DNA from: Rhodobium gokarnense
GTDB taxonomy: Bacteria > Pseudomonadota > Alphaproteobacteria > Rhizobiales > Rhodobiaceae
Direction of reading: 5' to 3'
Assembly (NCBI RefSeq): GCF_025961475.1
Contig: NZ_JAOQNS010000002.1
Span: forward strand, 62,001-126,000
DNA: 64,000 nt
Shown: positions 51,816 through 60,105 of the stretch, one piece after another
Position numbering within the stretch: position 1 is the stretch's first letter
How the letters are laid out: each line of letters begins with the position of its first letter
The notes under the pieces: generated by a model
What the model was told of the DNA's origin: nothing
Databases searched by the model: none
The model's input: only the letters and a program-made list of their open reading frames with translations
Translations under genes and position numbers: made by a program

Positions 51816-53213
51816 ATGTCGCGCTGGCTGCCGCTCAAGGCATTCCGGCAGGGAAGTCCATTGTTCGGCAACGACGTCGTCGACGACGACCTCAGCGAAG
51901 GCATTGCCCGCGAGGAGCTGTCCGGGCTCGCCTACATGTTCTGGGGGCGCATCGTCGTCCTCGGGTTCCTGGCGCTGTGGGTCTTCTTCACGCTGCCGCT
52001 GGAGCGCTCGGGCGCCTATCTCCTTGCCATCGTCACCTTCGCGCTGCTCGGCGCGCCGCCCTATCTGCTCGCTCGCCGCGGCCTTGGCGGCAATGCGGTG
52101 ACGGCCGTCTTCCTGCTGCTGGACGCCGGCGTGCTGTGCCTCATCCTGCTGGTGCCGCCGCCCTTCTACGTCGAAGGCTGGACGCCGCAGATCAACCTGC
52201 GCCTTCCCAACATCCTCTATGCCGGCATCTTCCTCGTCGGCATGGCGCTCAGCTATTCGCCGACGCTCGTCGTCTGGACGGGCCTGTCCCTGACCGCGGC
52301 CTGGGCGGCCGGCTACCTCTGGATCGCCAGCCTGCCCGGCTCCGTCACCAACACTTCGCGCCAGATGCTCGACGGCGGCTTCACCCCCGAAGAGGTCATC
52401 CGGCGCTTCCTCGATCCGCAATCGGTGAGCCTTACCGTGCTCACCAACCAGGTCATCTTCCTCCTATTGATCACCAGCCTTTTGACGCTCGCGGTCTGGC
52501 GCTCGCGCCGGCTGCTGCGCCGGCAGGTGGCGGCAGAGGCCCAGCGCAGCGCCCTGTCGCGCTACTTCTCGCCGAACATCGTGCGCGAGCTGTCGACCAG
52601 CGGCGATGCCCTGATCCGACCGGAACGGCATCAGGCGGCGGTTCTCTTCGCCGATATGGTCGGCTTCACCGGCCTTTCGGAGGGGCGCTCGCCGGAGGCG
52701 TTGATGGGGCTCCTCAGCGAGTTCCACGGCCGCCTCGCGCGGACCGCTTTTGCCCATGACGGCACGGTCGACAAATATATCGGCGACGCCATCATGGTGC
52801 ATTTCGGCACCCCGCGGACCCGCGACGACGACCCCGTGCGGGCGCTCTCCTGCGCCGTCGCCATGATCGCGGACATCGAAAGCTGGAGCCGCGAGCGGCA
52901 ACGGTTCGGCAGCGAGCCGATCCACCTCGGCATCGGTGTCCATTACGGCGATGTGCTGGTCGGCAATATCGGCGACGAGAGGCGGCTGGAATACACCATC
53001 CTCGGGGATGCGGTGAACGTTGCGAGCCGACTGGAACGCCTGACCCGCGAGATCGGCTGCACCCTCGTGGTGAGCGACAATCTGGTCCGGGCGGTCAGGC
53101 AGGCCGGCGGTGACCCGGCGGCGATCGCGCCGGCCTTGAAGGCCTATCCGGCGCGCACCGTCCGTGGCCGCAAGGCGCCCGTTGCGATCTGGTGCGATAC
53201 TGAGCCGGCGTAG
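51816..53213 (+). CDS. Membrane-bound class III adenylate/guanylate cyclase
   Basis: The 465-residue protein has an N-terminal membrane region with several hydrophobic segments (about residues 40-215) followed by a class III cyclase domain (about 270-440). Metal-binding Asp residues occur in LFADMVGFTGLSEGRSPEA and YIGDAIM, and LGDAVNVASRLE provides the nucleotide-positioning Asn and Arg. Cytoplasmic cAMP formation is likely; the membrane part may sense a signal. ATG 51816 follows AAGG; a longer TTG start (51669) is less convincing. It lies between MocR and the TRAP2 locus and may not belong to either. Confidence 0.85.
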   Translation: MSRWLPLKAFRQGSPLFGNDVVDDDLSEGIAREELSGLAYMFWGRIVVLGFLALWVFFTLPLERSGAYLLAIVTFALLGAPPYLLARRGLGGNAVTAVFLLLDAGVLCLILLVPPPFYVEGWTPQINLRLPNILYAGIFLVGMALSYSPTLVVWTGLSLTAAWAAGYLWIASLPGSVTNTSRQMLDGGFTPEEVIRRFLDPQSVSLTVLTNQVIFLLLITSLLTLAVWRSRRLLRRQVAAEAQRSALSRYFSPNIVRELSTSGDALIRPERHQAAVLFADMVGFTGLSEGRSPEALMGLLSEFHGRLARTAFAHDGTVDKYIGDAIMVHFGTPRTRDDDPVRALSCAVAMIADIESWSRERQRFGSEPIHLGIGVHYGDVLVGNIGDERRLEYTILGDAVNVASRLERLTREIGCTLVVSDNLVRAVRQAGGDPAAIAPALKAYPARTVRGRKAPVAIWCDTEPA

Positions 53214-53268
53214 TAGGACGCTGCCGGACGCCGGGGCGTGATCCGGCAGCGTCCGGAGTGGGTCTTCG

Positions 53269-54312
53269 TCAGAACGGCATCGGGTGCTGCCGGTAAGCCG
53301 CCTTGATGTCGTCCATCACCTCGTCGGAAAGCGTCAGGTCGGCGGCGCCGATGGCAGTCTCCAGTTGCGGGATCGAGGTGGCGCCGAAGATGACGGAGCC
53401 CATGAACGGGCGGGTCAGGCAGAAAGCAAGCGCCATCTGCGCCGGATCGAGGCCGTGCTTTTCGGCAGCGTCCAGATAGGCGTCGTGGGCCGGCCAGATG
53501 GTCGGAACGAGGCGCCCGTTGATGGTCGCGTTGAGGGAGCGGCGCGAGCCCGCAGGCGTCGTATCGCCGGCATATTTGCCCGAAAGGATGCCGCAGGCGA
53601 GCGGCGAATAGGCGAGGAGGTCGACGTCCTCGGTGCAGGCGAGTTCGCCGAGATCGAGGTCGAAGATGCGGCACATCAGCGAATATTCGTTCTGGATCGT
53701 CGCCACCCGCGGCAGGCCTTCGCGCTCCGACAGTTCCAGGAACATCCGCGTACCCCAGGCGGTCTCGTTGGAGAGCCCGATATGGCGCACCTTGCCGGCC
53801 TCGATCTGGCGCTGCAGTTCGCCGAGGATATCGGCGGTGTCCTGGCGCACGCTCGCCGCGTCGATGCCGGTCGGATCGTAGTCCCAGTATTTGCGGAAAT
53901 GGTAGCTGCCGCGGTTCGGCCAGTGGAGCTGGTAGAGATCGACATAGTCGGTCCTCAGCCGCTTCAGCGAGGCATCGAGCGCCTCGCGGATCGCCTGCGG
54001 CGTGATCGGCGCGCCGCCGCGCGCCCGCGACGAGCCCTCGCCGGTGATCTTGGTGGCGAGCACCACGTCGCCGCGCCGGCCGGACTTTTCGATCCAGGTG
54101 CCGATATAGTCCTCGGTCTTGCCGGGATAGTCGGATGGGCCCGGATTGGCCGGGTACATCTCGGCGGTGTCGATGAAGTTGATGCCGGCATCGAGGGCGC
54201 GGTCGATCTGGGCGTGGCCCTCGGCCTCGGTGTTCTGGGAGCCCCAGGTCATGGAGCCGAGGCAGAGGGTGGAGACGCGAAGCTCCGTGCGTCCGAGCGT
54301 GGTGTAGTCCAT
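53269..54312 (-). CDS. Aldo/keto reductase (Tas type)
   Basis: The 347-residue protein is a (beta/alpha)8 aldo/keto reductase: FIDTAEMYPA gives the catalytic Asp and Tyr, TKITGEG the Lys, and LHWPNRG the His. It reduces a carbonyl or oxidises an alcohol with NADP(H). It is the distal gene of the minus-strand TRAP2 group, with AAGGAG before ATG 54312. Substrate unknown. Confidence 0.88.
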   Translation of the reverse strand: MDYTTLGRTELRVSTLCLGSMTWGSQNTEAEGHAQIDRALDAGINFIDTAEMYPANPGPSDYPGKTEDYIGTWIEKSGRRGDVVLATKITGEGSSRARGGAPITPQAIREALDASLKRLRTDYVDLYQLHWPNRGSYHFRKYWDYDPTGIDAASVRQDTADILGELQRQIEAGKVRHIGLSNETAWGTRMFLELSEREGLPRVATIQNEYSLMCRIFDLDLGELACTEDVDLLAYSPLACGILSGKYAGDTTPAGSRRSLNATINGRLVPTIWPAHDAYLDAAEKHGLDPAQMALAFCLTRPFMGSVIFGATSIPQLETAIGAADLTLSDEVMDDIKAAYRQHPMPF

Positions 54313-54438
54313 GGAGCTCTCCTTGGAATGCGGGAACGGCCGTGACGCCGGCGAGGGAGAAAGGGGCGCCGGCCCGGTCGAAGGGAAGGGGGTACCCGCT
54401 TTTTAGTGCAGGAGAGCGAAAAGGGTAAGGGGTTTGGC

Positions 54439-55116
54439 CTATTCCGGGTCACCGGCCGTGAGATAATCCCACAGGCGCTCGAAGATCATGCCGGCGTCGG
54501 TGGCGCGGAGCCTGGCTTCCTCGGCATCGAGGACGGGCGCGGTTTCGGCAAGCCCGGCCTTGAGTGCTTCGATCTCCACCCGGCAGGCGTCTTCCAGGTA
54601 AAAGGCGAGCCCGACGGCCTTCTGCAGGGTCTCGCCGGCCGTCACCGCGCCGTTGCCGCGCATCATCACCGCCCGGCCGGTGCCGAGCGCGGCGACGACG
54701 CCGGCCGCCTTGTCGTCGTCGCGCACAAGCTGCGGATCGTCCCAGAGGGGAGGGGCCGGGGAAAAATAGGCGCCGAAGCCGTGCCGGGCCCTCGGTGTCC
54801 GGCCAAGGCCGGCGAGCGCCATCATCTGCGGTGACATGAACCGCACGACGCCGCCGACCTCCGGCCGCGTGCGATAGATGCGCTGGTGGATGCGCACCTC
54901 GCCGAGGATGCCGTCCGGCAGCGGACCCTCGACCGGCACCACCTGGCAGGCCTCGCCCGGCTCCGTCAGCCCCGGCGGCTTCGACGGCGTGACCAGGAAC
55001 CGGTCCGCATCGATCCGCGCCGAGCAATGGCCATAGGCATGGACGAGGCCGTGGCGGCCGAGCGCGCGGGCGGCCTTTCGAACGGTCACGGAAAGGGCGG
55101 GATCGATATCGCTCAT
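54439..55116 (-). CDS. Class II aldolase/adducin-family protein lacking metal histidines
   Basis: The 225-residue protein has the class II aldolase fold: GHCSARI near residue 30, Glu73 of GEVRIHQRIY, and MRGNGAVTAG. The zinc-ligand motif HTHSP is replaced by RFMSP (92-96) and the later His of RGHG is replaced by Asn155. It may be metal-independent or act by a different mechanism. It lies in the TRAP2 group, between dctP and the reductase. No strong ribosome site was seen at ATG 55116. Confidence 0.75.
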   Translation of the reverse strand: MSDIDPALSVTVRKAARALGRHGLVHAYGHCSARIDADRFLVTPSKPPGLTEPGEACQVVPVEGPLPDGILGEVRIHQRIYRTRPEVGGVVRFMSPQMMALAGLGRTPRARHGFGAYFSPAPPLWDDPQLVRDDDKAAGVVAALGTGRAVMMRGNGAVTAGETLQKAVGLAFYLEDACRVEIEALKAGLAETAPVLDAEEARLRATDAGMIFERLWDYLTAGDPE

Positions 55117-55198
55117 GGCAAGGGACCGGAGGAGAGGGGGACGAGAAAAACCGGCGGCACGGGTGCCGCCGGGCGGTTTTGCGGGGGTCGGTTGGCGG

Positions 55199-56167
55199 CT
55201 ACATGGCCGCCGCTTCGGCCTCCAGCTCCTTCAGCAGCGGCGCGCGCTCGCGCCATTCGGCGTACCAGGCGTCGATCGCCTCGCCAAAGAAGGTGCGGTC
55301 GACGGTGATCACCGGCACCTTGCTGGTCTGCAGCTTGGCGAGATAGTCGGCATCGATGCTCTCGTAGGCGGCAACGAGGCTGTCGAGGCGGGTCGCCATC
55401 GCCTCGGCGATCAGCTTCTTGTCCTCGTCGCTGACCTCGCGCCATTTGCGGGCCGAGCCGACCGCGACCATCGGGAACATCATGTGGTTGGATTCGATGA
55501 TGGTGCCGGCATGGGCGTAGTATTTGGAGTTCCAGGTGCCCTCAAAATCGATCTGCATGCCGTCGATCTGGCCGTTGGCGAAGGCGTCGTAGAGCGCCGG
55601 CAGCGGCATCGGCGTCGGCGCGGCGCCGACCTTGACCCAGAAATCGAGCTCCGGCTTGAACGGCACGGTGCGGATCTTCTTGCCGGCGAGCTGCGCGCCC
55701 GAGGTGATCTCGCCGCGCATGACGATCTGGCGAAGGCCCGCCATGCCGTAGCCGAAGCCGACGAGGCCGAGTTTCGAGACCGACTTCAGGAGTTTTTGCG
55801 CCGTCGGGCCGGAGAGCAGCTTGCGCGCCGCCGGCACGTCCTTGGCGATGTAGGGCGCAAGGAAGATGCCGTAGTCGTCGCGCCGGTTGGCGAATTCGCC
55901 GAGCGTCAGGAAGGCGAAGTCGAGCGCCCCGGTCTGGAGCTGCTGCAGCATCTCCGATTCAGAACCGAGCTGGCCGCTCGGAAAGACCGTCAGGTTGATG
56001 CGGCCGTCGCTCTTTGCCTTGAGGTCCTCGGCCAGCGCGGTCGCGGTCTTGGTCCACTGGTGCGGCGGCGGGGTGATGAGGCCGATGCGGTAGTCGTCGG
56101 CCGCGGCAAGATTTGGCGCGGCAAGGATGCCGAGGGCGAGAAGGGCGGCGGCGGGTCTGAAGTGCAT
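55199..56167 (-). CDS. TRAP transporter substrate-binding protein, second system
   Basis: The 322-residue protein has a signal peptide (MHFRPAAALLALGILAAPNLAAA) and the DctP fold: LAEDLKAKSDGRINLTVFPSGQLGSE and LAGKKIRTVPFKPELDFWVKVG, which holds the carboxylate-binding Arg. It hands a periplasmic acid to the permease at 56218. Here dctP is third, after dctQ and dctM. AGGAAG precedes ATG 56167. Confidence 0.92.
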   Translation of the reverse strand: MHFRPAAALLALGILAAPNLAAADDYRIGLITPPPHQWTKTATALAEDLKAKSDGRINLTVFPSGQLGSESEMLQQLQTGALDFAFLTLGEFANRRDDYGIFLAPYIAKDVPAARKLLSGPTAQKLLKSVSKLGLVGFGYGMAGLRQIVMRGEITSGAQLAGKKIRTVPFKPELDFWVKVGAAPTPMPLPALYDAFANGQIDGMQIDFEGTWNSKYYAHAGTIIESNHMMFPMVAVGSARKWREVSDEDKKLIAEAMATRLDSLVAAYESIDADYLAKLQTSKVPVITVDRTFFGEAIDAWYAEWRERAPLLKELEAEAAAM

Positions 56168-56217
56168 GTCTTCCTCCGTGTGTTCTTGTTTGCGTTTGCT
56201 GGTTCGTTTGTCGGCGG

Positions 56218-57477
56218 TCAGATCAGGGACATGAGGCCGGGAAACAGGACGAGGAGCACGATCACCGCGGCGGCAGCGGCCAGGAACGGCGCGACCAGGA
56301 GCGCGATCCGTTCCGCCTTGATGCCGCTCATCAACGCGGCGGTGAACAGCCCGGTTCCGACCGGCGGCGTCAGCAGCCCGGCGGCGAGGTTGAGGCAGAT
56401 GATGACGCCGAAATGGATGGCGCTGATCTGGTAGACGTCGGTGGCGACCGGCAACAGCACCGGCACGATCAGGATCAGCGCCGGGATCGGGTCGATGATC
56501 ATGCCGACGAGCAGGAGAAGGAGGTTCAGGACCAGCAGGAAGACGATCGGCGAGGTCGTCAGGCCCTGCAGCCAGTCGGCGACGAGCGTCGGGATGTTCT
56601 CAAAGGTGATGACCCAGGAAAAGACGCCGGCCGCGGCAATGACGAAAAGGACGACGGCGGAGCTGCGCGCTGCCCGAACGAAGGCCGGGCCGAGATGGGA
56701 GATCTCCAGCTCCCGGTAGACGAACTTGCCGATCAGGATCGAGACGATCGCCGCCATCGCCGCCGCTTCCGTCGGCGTTGCCAGTCCGCCAAGGATCGAG
56801 CCGACGATGGTGATCGGGATGAGGGCGGCCGGCAGCGCGTCGACGACGGCCTTGAGGCGCGCGTTCCACGACATCTTCTCGTTGGCCGGAAAGCCATGGA
56901 TGCGCCCGAGGATCGCAATGACGACAAGGAAGGCAGCGGCGAGCAGGAATCCCGGCACGATGCCGGCGATGAAGAGGTCGCCGATCGAGATCTGGGCAAT
57001 GACGCCATAGACGATGAACAGCATCGAGGGCGGGATGATCGGCGCCAGCATCCCGGCGGCGGCCGTGATCGACATGGAGACGTCGCGTGGATAGCCGGCC
57101 CGGTCCATTTCCGGCACGGCGAGCCGGCTCATGACGACGATCTGGGCGACGGTCGAGCCGAGGATCGAGGCCATCATGACGTTGGCGGCAAGGTTCACAT
57201 AGGCGAGCCCGCCGCGCACCTGGCCCATCATCGCCATGGCAAGGGCCATCAGCCGCCGGCCGATGCCGCCCTCGTTCATCAATTCGCCGAGCAGGATGAA
57301 GAGCGGCAGGGCCAAGAGCCCGTAGCTCTCCAGCCCGCCGAAGAGCTGGGACGGATAGGACTGGAAGAGGACGGTGTTGCCGCTGACGGCCACATAGATC
57401 AGCGCCGAGGCGGCGAGTACGAAGGCGATCGGCACGCCGGTGAGCAGCAGCGCGAAAAAGGAAAGACCGACCGCCAC
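56218..57477 (-). CDS. TRAP transporter large permease, second system
   Basis: The 419-residue membrane protein shows DctM features: LPLFILLGELMNEGGIGRRL and AAAGMLAPIIPPSMLFIVYG. It imports an acid by ion symport. GTG 57477 is the start, preceded by GGGAG, and lies 4 bases after the small subunit gene. The order dctQ-dctM-dctP differs from the first TRAP operon. Confidence 0.92.
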   Translation of the reverse strand: MAVGLSFFALLLTGVPIAFVLAASALIYVAVSGNTVLFQSYPSQLFGGLESYGLLALPLFILLGELMNEGGIGRRLMALAMAMMGQVRGGLAYVNLAANVMMASILGSTVAQIVVMSRLAVPEMDRAGYPRDVSMSITAAAGMLAPIIPPSMLFIVYGVIAQISIGDLFIAGIVPGFLLAAAFLVVIAILGRIHGFPANEKMSWNARLKAVVDALPAALIPITIVGSILGGLATPTEAAAMAAIVSILIGKFVYRELEISHLGPAFVRAARSSAVVLFVIAAAGVFSWVITFENIPTLVADWLQGLTTSPIVFLLVLNLLLLLVGMIIDPIPALILIVPVLLPVATDVYQISAIHFGVIICLNLAAGLLTPPVGTGLFTAALMSGIKAERIALLVAPFLAAAAAVIVLLVLFPGLMSLI

Positions 57478-57481
57478 GCCG

Positions 57482-58099
57482 CTACTCCCAGCCGCCGAGC
57501 CGTCCGAGGCTCACGGCGATGTTGCTGAGGCTGTGGACGGTGGTGGTGAGGCAGAAGATCGGCAGGATCAGCCAGAACCAGAATTTCGGCACGCCGAGGG
57601 TGACCGTCGGCTCCTGGTAGATGAAGTTGAAGTCGATCAGGCTGAAGGCTTCCAGGTCCTCCGCGCCAAGTGCCGTCACCGGGTCGAACCAGCGCCAGAT
57701 CAGCACCAGGAGAACGAGGATGAAGGTGAGGAGCAAGAGGTCGACGGTAAGCGCCAGCCACGCCTTCGGCCGTGCCGGCAGGGCGTCGGAGACCAGCGTC
57801 ACGGCGATGTGGCCGCGGTGGTGAATGGCGAGCGAGGCGCCGACGAAGGCCATCCAGACCATGGCGAAGACGGCAAGCTCGTCGACCCACAGGATCGGGA
57901 CGGAAAGGGCGCGGGTGACGACGTTGAGGAGGAGCAGGAGGAAGGTGAGGGCGGCGAGCGATCCGGCGACGATGGCCTCGCCGCGGGCGATGAGGCCGCT
58001 GACCCGGCCGATCCATCCGGCGCGGGCGGCAAGGGACGACGGATCGGTATCGTGGTGCTCCGCGGCCCTGACGGCTCTGTCGTTTGCGGCCGACGCCAT
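57482..58099 (-). CDS. TRAP transporter small permease, second system
   Basis: The 205-residue protein has four hydrophobic segments (e.g. AALTFLLLLLNVVTRAL, LAVFAMVWMAFVGASLAI) of the DctQ type. ATG 58099 is chosen because AGGGAGG precedes it; a longer frame reaching 58309 runs through the operator region. It is the first gene of the TRAP2 group, with TATCGATA sites upstream at 58141-58148. Confidence 0.88.
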   Translation of the reverse strand: MASAANDRAVRAAEHHDTDPSSLAARAGWIGRVSGLIARGEAIVAGSLAALTFLLLLLNVVTRALSVPILWVDELAVFAMVWMAFVGASLAIHHRGHIAVTLVSDALPARPKAWLALTVDLLLLTFILVLLVLIWRWFDPVTALGAEDLEAFSLIDFNFIYQEPTVTLGVPKFWFWLILPIFCLTTTVHSLSNIAVSLGRLGGWE

Positions 58100-58140
58100 G
58101 TCGTCCTCCCTCATGCTGGCCCTTTGCGAAAGGCTCTTAA

Positions 58141-58240
58141 TATCGATAAAAATATGCTTTATATATAAATTATTCCATGTCAACCGACACAACGCAAAAA
58201 TATCGTCAAAATGGGAAATATCGTTATTTTGATCGGCGGA
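58141..58240. promoter_or_regulatory. TATCG-type operator cluster of the TRAP2 locus
   Basis: TATCGATA at 58141-58148 and two TATCG(T)-type repeats near 58200 and 58220 lie in the 225-base gap between the VOC and dctQ genes. TATCGATA recurs at 59304-59311 in front of the divergent GntR gene, suggesting a shared regulator. Confidence 0.5.
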
Positions 58241-58323
58241 TTGCGGCGTGAGCACGGCCGTCATCGACCGCCCGCACTCGGCCGACGCCGTGACCGGCGC
58301 CGGCGGCAATGCCCGGGGAAGCG

Positions 58324-59184
58324 CTACTTGCGGAACTCGGCGATGTCCGGCTTGGCGCCGAACAGGCAGAAGGATTCGTCCTCAAGGGCGAACTGGCGCG
58401 GCCGGTAGTTGGCCTCGTCCTCGATGATCATCCGGTCGCTGGTGGAGAACTCGAAGGTGTTGCCGTCATGGCCCTCGAAATAGAGGAAGTAGCCGCCGGA
58501 GGTGGCGTGGCGGCCCGGCCCGAAGACGATCCGCACCTGCTTTTCCTGCAGATAGTAGGCGGCCTTCAAGAGGTCGTCGATGGTGTCGACCTGGTGGTTG
58601 ATGTGCTGGATGCCGGGCCCCTTGGTCGGGAAGAGAGCGATCTGGTGGTGCCGGGCGTTGACGCGCATCAGCGGCGCCGGGCCGATCCAGTCGGAGATCC
58701 GGGCGTTGAAATGGGTCAGCCAGAAGGCCTGGTCGCGCTTCGGATCGGTGGTGTTGAGGCCGACATGGCCGAAGCCGGTAATGCCGGTCGGCCGGTTCGG
58801 ATGGTAGGGCCGGTTGGCGTCGAACGGACGGGCGAGAAGCTCCACCCGGTTGCCGGTCGGGTCGATGAACCAGCCGAATTCGTGGGTGAAGCGTACGGCC
58901 GCTTCCTCGTCACTGCCGCGCCCGCAGGCAACACCGGCGGCGTCCAGTTCGGCCAGCGCGCCGTCGAGCCCGTCCCAGCGCATCAGCTCAAACGCGATGG
59001 TGCTGTCTTTCTTCTCGCCCTTGAAGAAGGCGACCGAATGGTGCCGCTTGTCGGAGCGCAGATAGACGTGATCGTCGGTCCGAAGCACGCATTGCAGGCC
59101 GAGGATCTCGGTGCCGAAATGCTGGGCGGCGTCGAGATCGTCGGTGCCGAGCCGGACGTTGTAGATGTCGCGAAGGTCGATCAT
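58324..59184 (-). CDS. VOC-family dioxygenase-like protein
   Basis: The 286-residue protein has two vicinal-oxygen-chelate modules. Metal ligands can be assigned in the second half: His in GFGHVGL, His in INHQVDT and Glu in YFLYFEGHDG, the pattern of type I extradiol ring-cleaving dioxygenases. It would cleave a catechol-like intermediate; glyoxalase-type function is the alternative. It is transcribed like TRAP2 but from a separate position; GGGGGAG precedes ATG 59184. Confidence 0.82.
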   Translation of the reverse strand: MIDLRDIYNVRLGTDDLDAAQHFGTEILGLQCVLRTDDHVYLRSDKRHHSVAFFKGEKKDSTIAFELMRWDGLDGALAELDAAGVACGRGSDEEAAVRFTHEFGWFIDPTGNRVELLARPFDANRPYHPNRPTGITGFGHVGLNTTDPKRDQAFWLTHFNARISDWIGPAPLMRVNARHHQIALFPTKGPGIQHINHQVDTIDDLLKAAYYLQEKQVRIVFGPGRHATSGGYFLYFEGHDGNTFEFSTSDRMIIEDEANYRPRQFALEDESFCLFGAKPDIAEFRK

Positions 59185-59303
59185 GGGCTCTCCCCCTTTG
59201 GTGTCGCGCCGCCGGATCGTTTCGGCGGCGGTGCCCGGTTTGCCGGGCCGCGTTCCTGTTGGCGTTAAGAATTACTCGCAGCACGACAGGGCGTCAACAA
59301 AAA

Positions 59304-59334
59304 TATCGATAAAATTTAAAATTACCGATAATTT
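59304..59334. promoter_or_regulatory. TATCGATA operator in front of the GntR regulator
   Basis: TATCGATA (59304-59311) and a second ACCGATAA site (about 59324-59331) lie 60-90 bases before the GntR gene and between it and the divergent VOC gene. They match the cluster at 58141. Confidence 0.5.
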
Positions 59335-59392
59335 GCCAATTGGGAGCAGTCATGCATTTTGTTGAGAAACAGGGGGGAGTGCGAGTCGACCC

Positions 59393-60064
59393 ATGACGCT
59401 GATCGAACAAGTCTACGAGTCCATCCGCGAGGCCATCGTGCTCGGGCGCTATGCTCCGGAATCGCGGCTGAAGGCCCAGCACATCAAGGACGACTACGGC
59501 GTCAGCGGCACCATCATCCGCGAAGCGCTGAACCGGCTGATCTCCGACGGGCTGGTGATCGCCAACGACCGCCGCGGCTTTTCCGTGGCGCCGTTTTCGG
59601 CCGAGGACCTCGCCGACATCATCCAGGCGCGGCTGTTGATCGAGGTCGATGTGGTGCGCCAGTCGGTGGAGGCCGGCGACGATGCTTGGGAGATGGCGCT
59701 GGTCGGCGCCTATCACGGCCTCGACAAGCTGGAGCAGGCGGTCGATATCGAGAACGAGGCGAGCCTCAGGGCGCTGGAAACGGCGAACCGCGCCTTCCAC
59801 GACCAGCTCGGCGCCGCCTGTCCGTCGGCGACGCTGCGGTCCTTCTACAACCAGCTTTTTACGCGGCACTACCGCTACCGGCGGGTGGCGCTGCGCGAGC
59901 AGGCGATCCTGACCGCGGCCCGCGACGACCACAAGGCGTTGCTCGACGCCGCGCTGCAGCGCGACGCCGCCCGGGCGACGGAGATCACCCGGACCCATAT
60001 CCTGAGGACGCAGAAATTTTCAGACCGCCTGATCAGCGCCTTTACAAAGACACCGGCGGGATAG
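59393..60064 (+). CDS. GntR-family transcriptional regulator (FCD subfamily), second
   Basis: The 223-residue protein has the N-terminal winged helix (RLKAQHIKDDYGVSGTIIREALNRLISDGLV, about residues 25-55) and an FCD effector domain with HYRYRRVALREQ. It probably represses the VOC gene, TRAP2 genes and itself through the TATCGATA sites. GGGGGAG lies before ATG 59393. A terminator follows. Confidence 0.88.
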   Translation: MTLIEQVYESIREAIVLGRYAPESRLKAQHIKDDYGVSGTIIREALNRLISDGLVIANDRRGFSVAPFSAEDLADIIQARLLIEVDVVRQSVEAGDDAWEMALVGAYHGLDKLEQAVDIENEASLRALETANRAFHDQLGAACPSATLRSFYNQLFTRHYRYRRVALREQAILTAARDDHKALLDAALQRDAARATEITRTHILRTQKFSDRLISAFTKTPAG

Positions 60065-60070
60065 GGACGG

Positions 60071-60105
60071 CGGGAGCGTCAGAAAAACGCTCCCGTTTCC
60101 TGTTT
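60071..60105 (+). terminator. Intrinsic terminator after the GntR gene
   Basis: CGGGAGCG (60071-60078) pairs with CGCTCCCG (60088-60095) across TCAGAAAAA, followed by TTTCCTGTTT. It ends the gntR transcript and lies before the convergent sucrose synthase gene. Confidence 0.75.

Noticed and set aside
58100-58309. A longer DctQ protein starting near 58309
   Set aside because: The extra region passes through AT-rich operator-like DNA; ATG 58099 has a strong AGGGAGG site.
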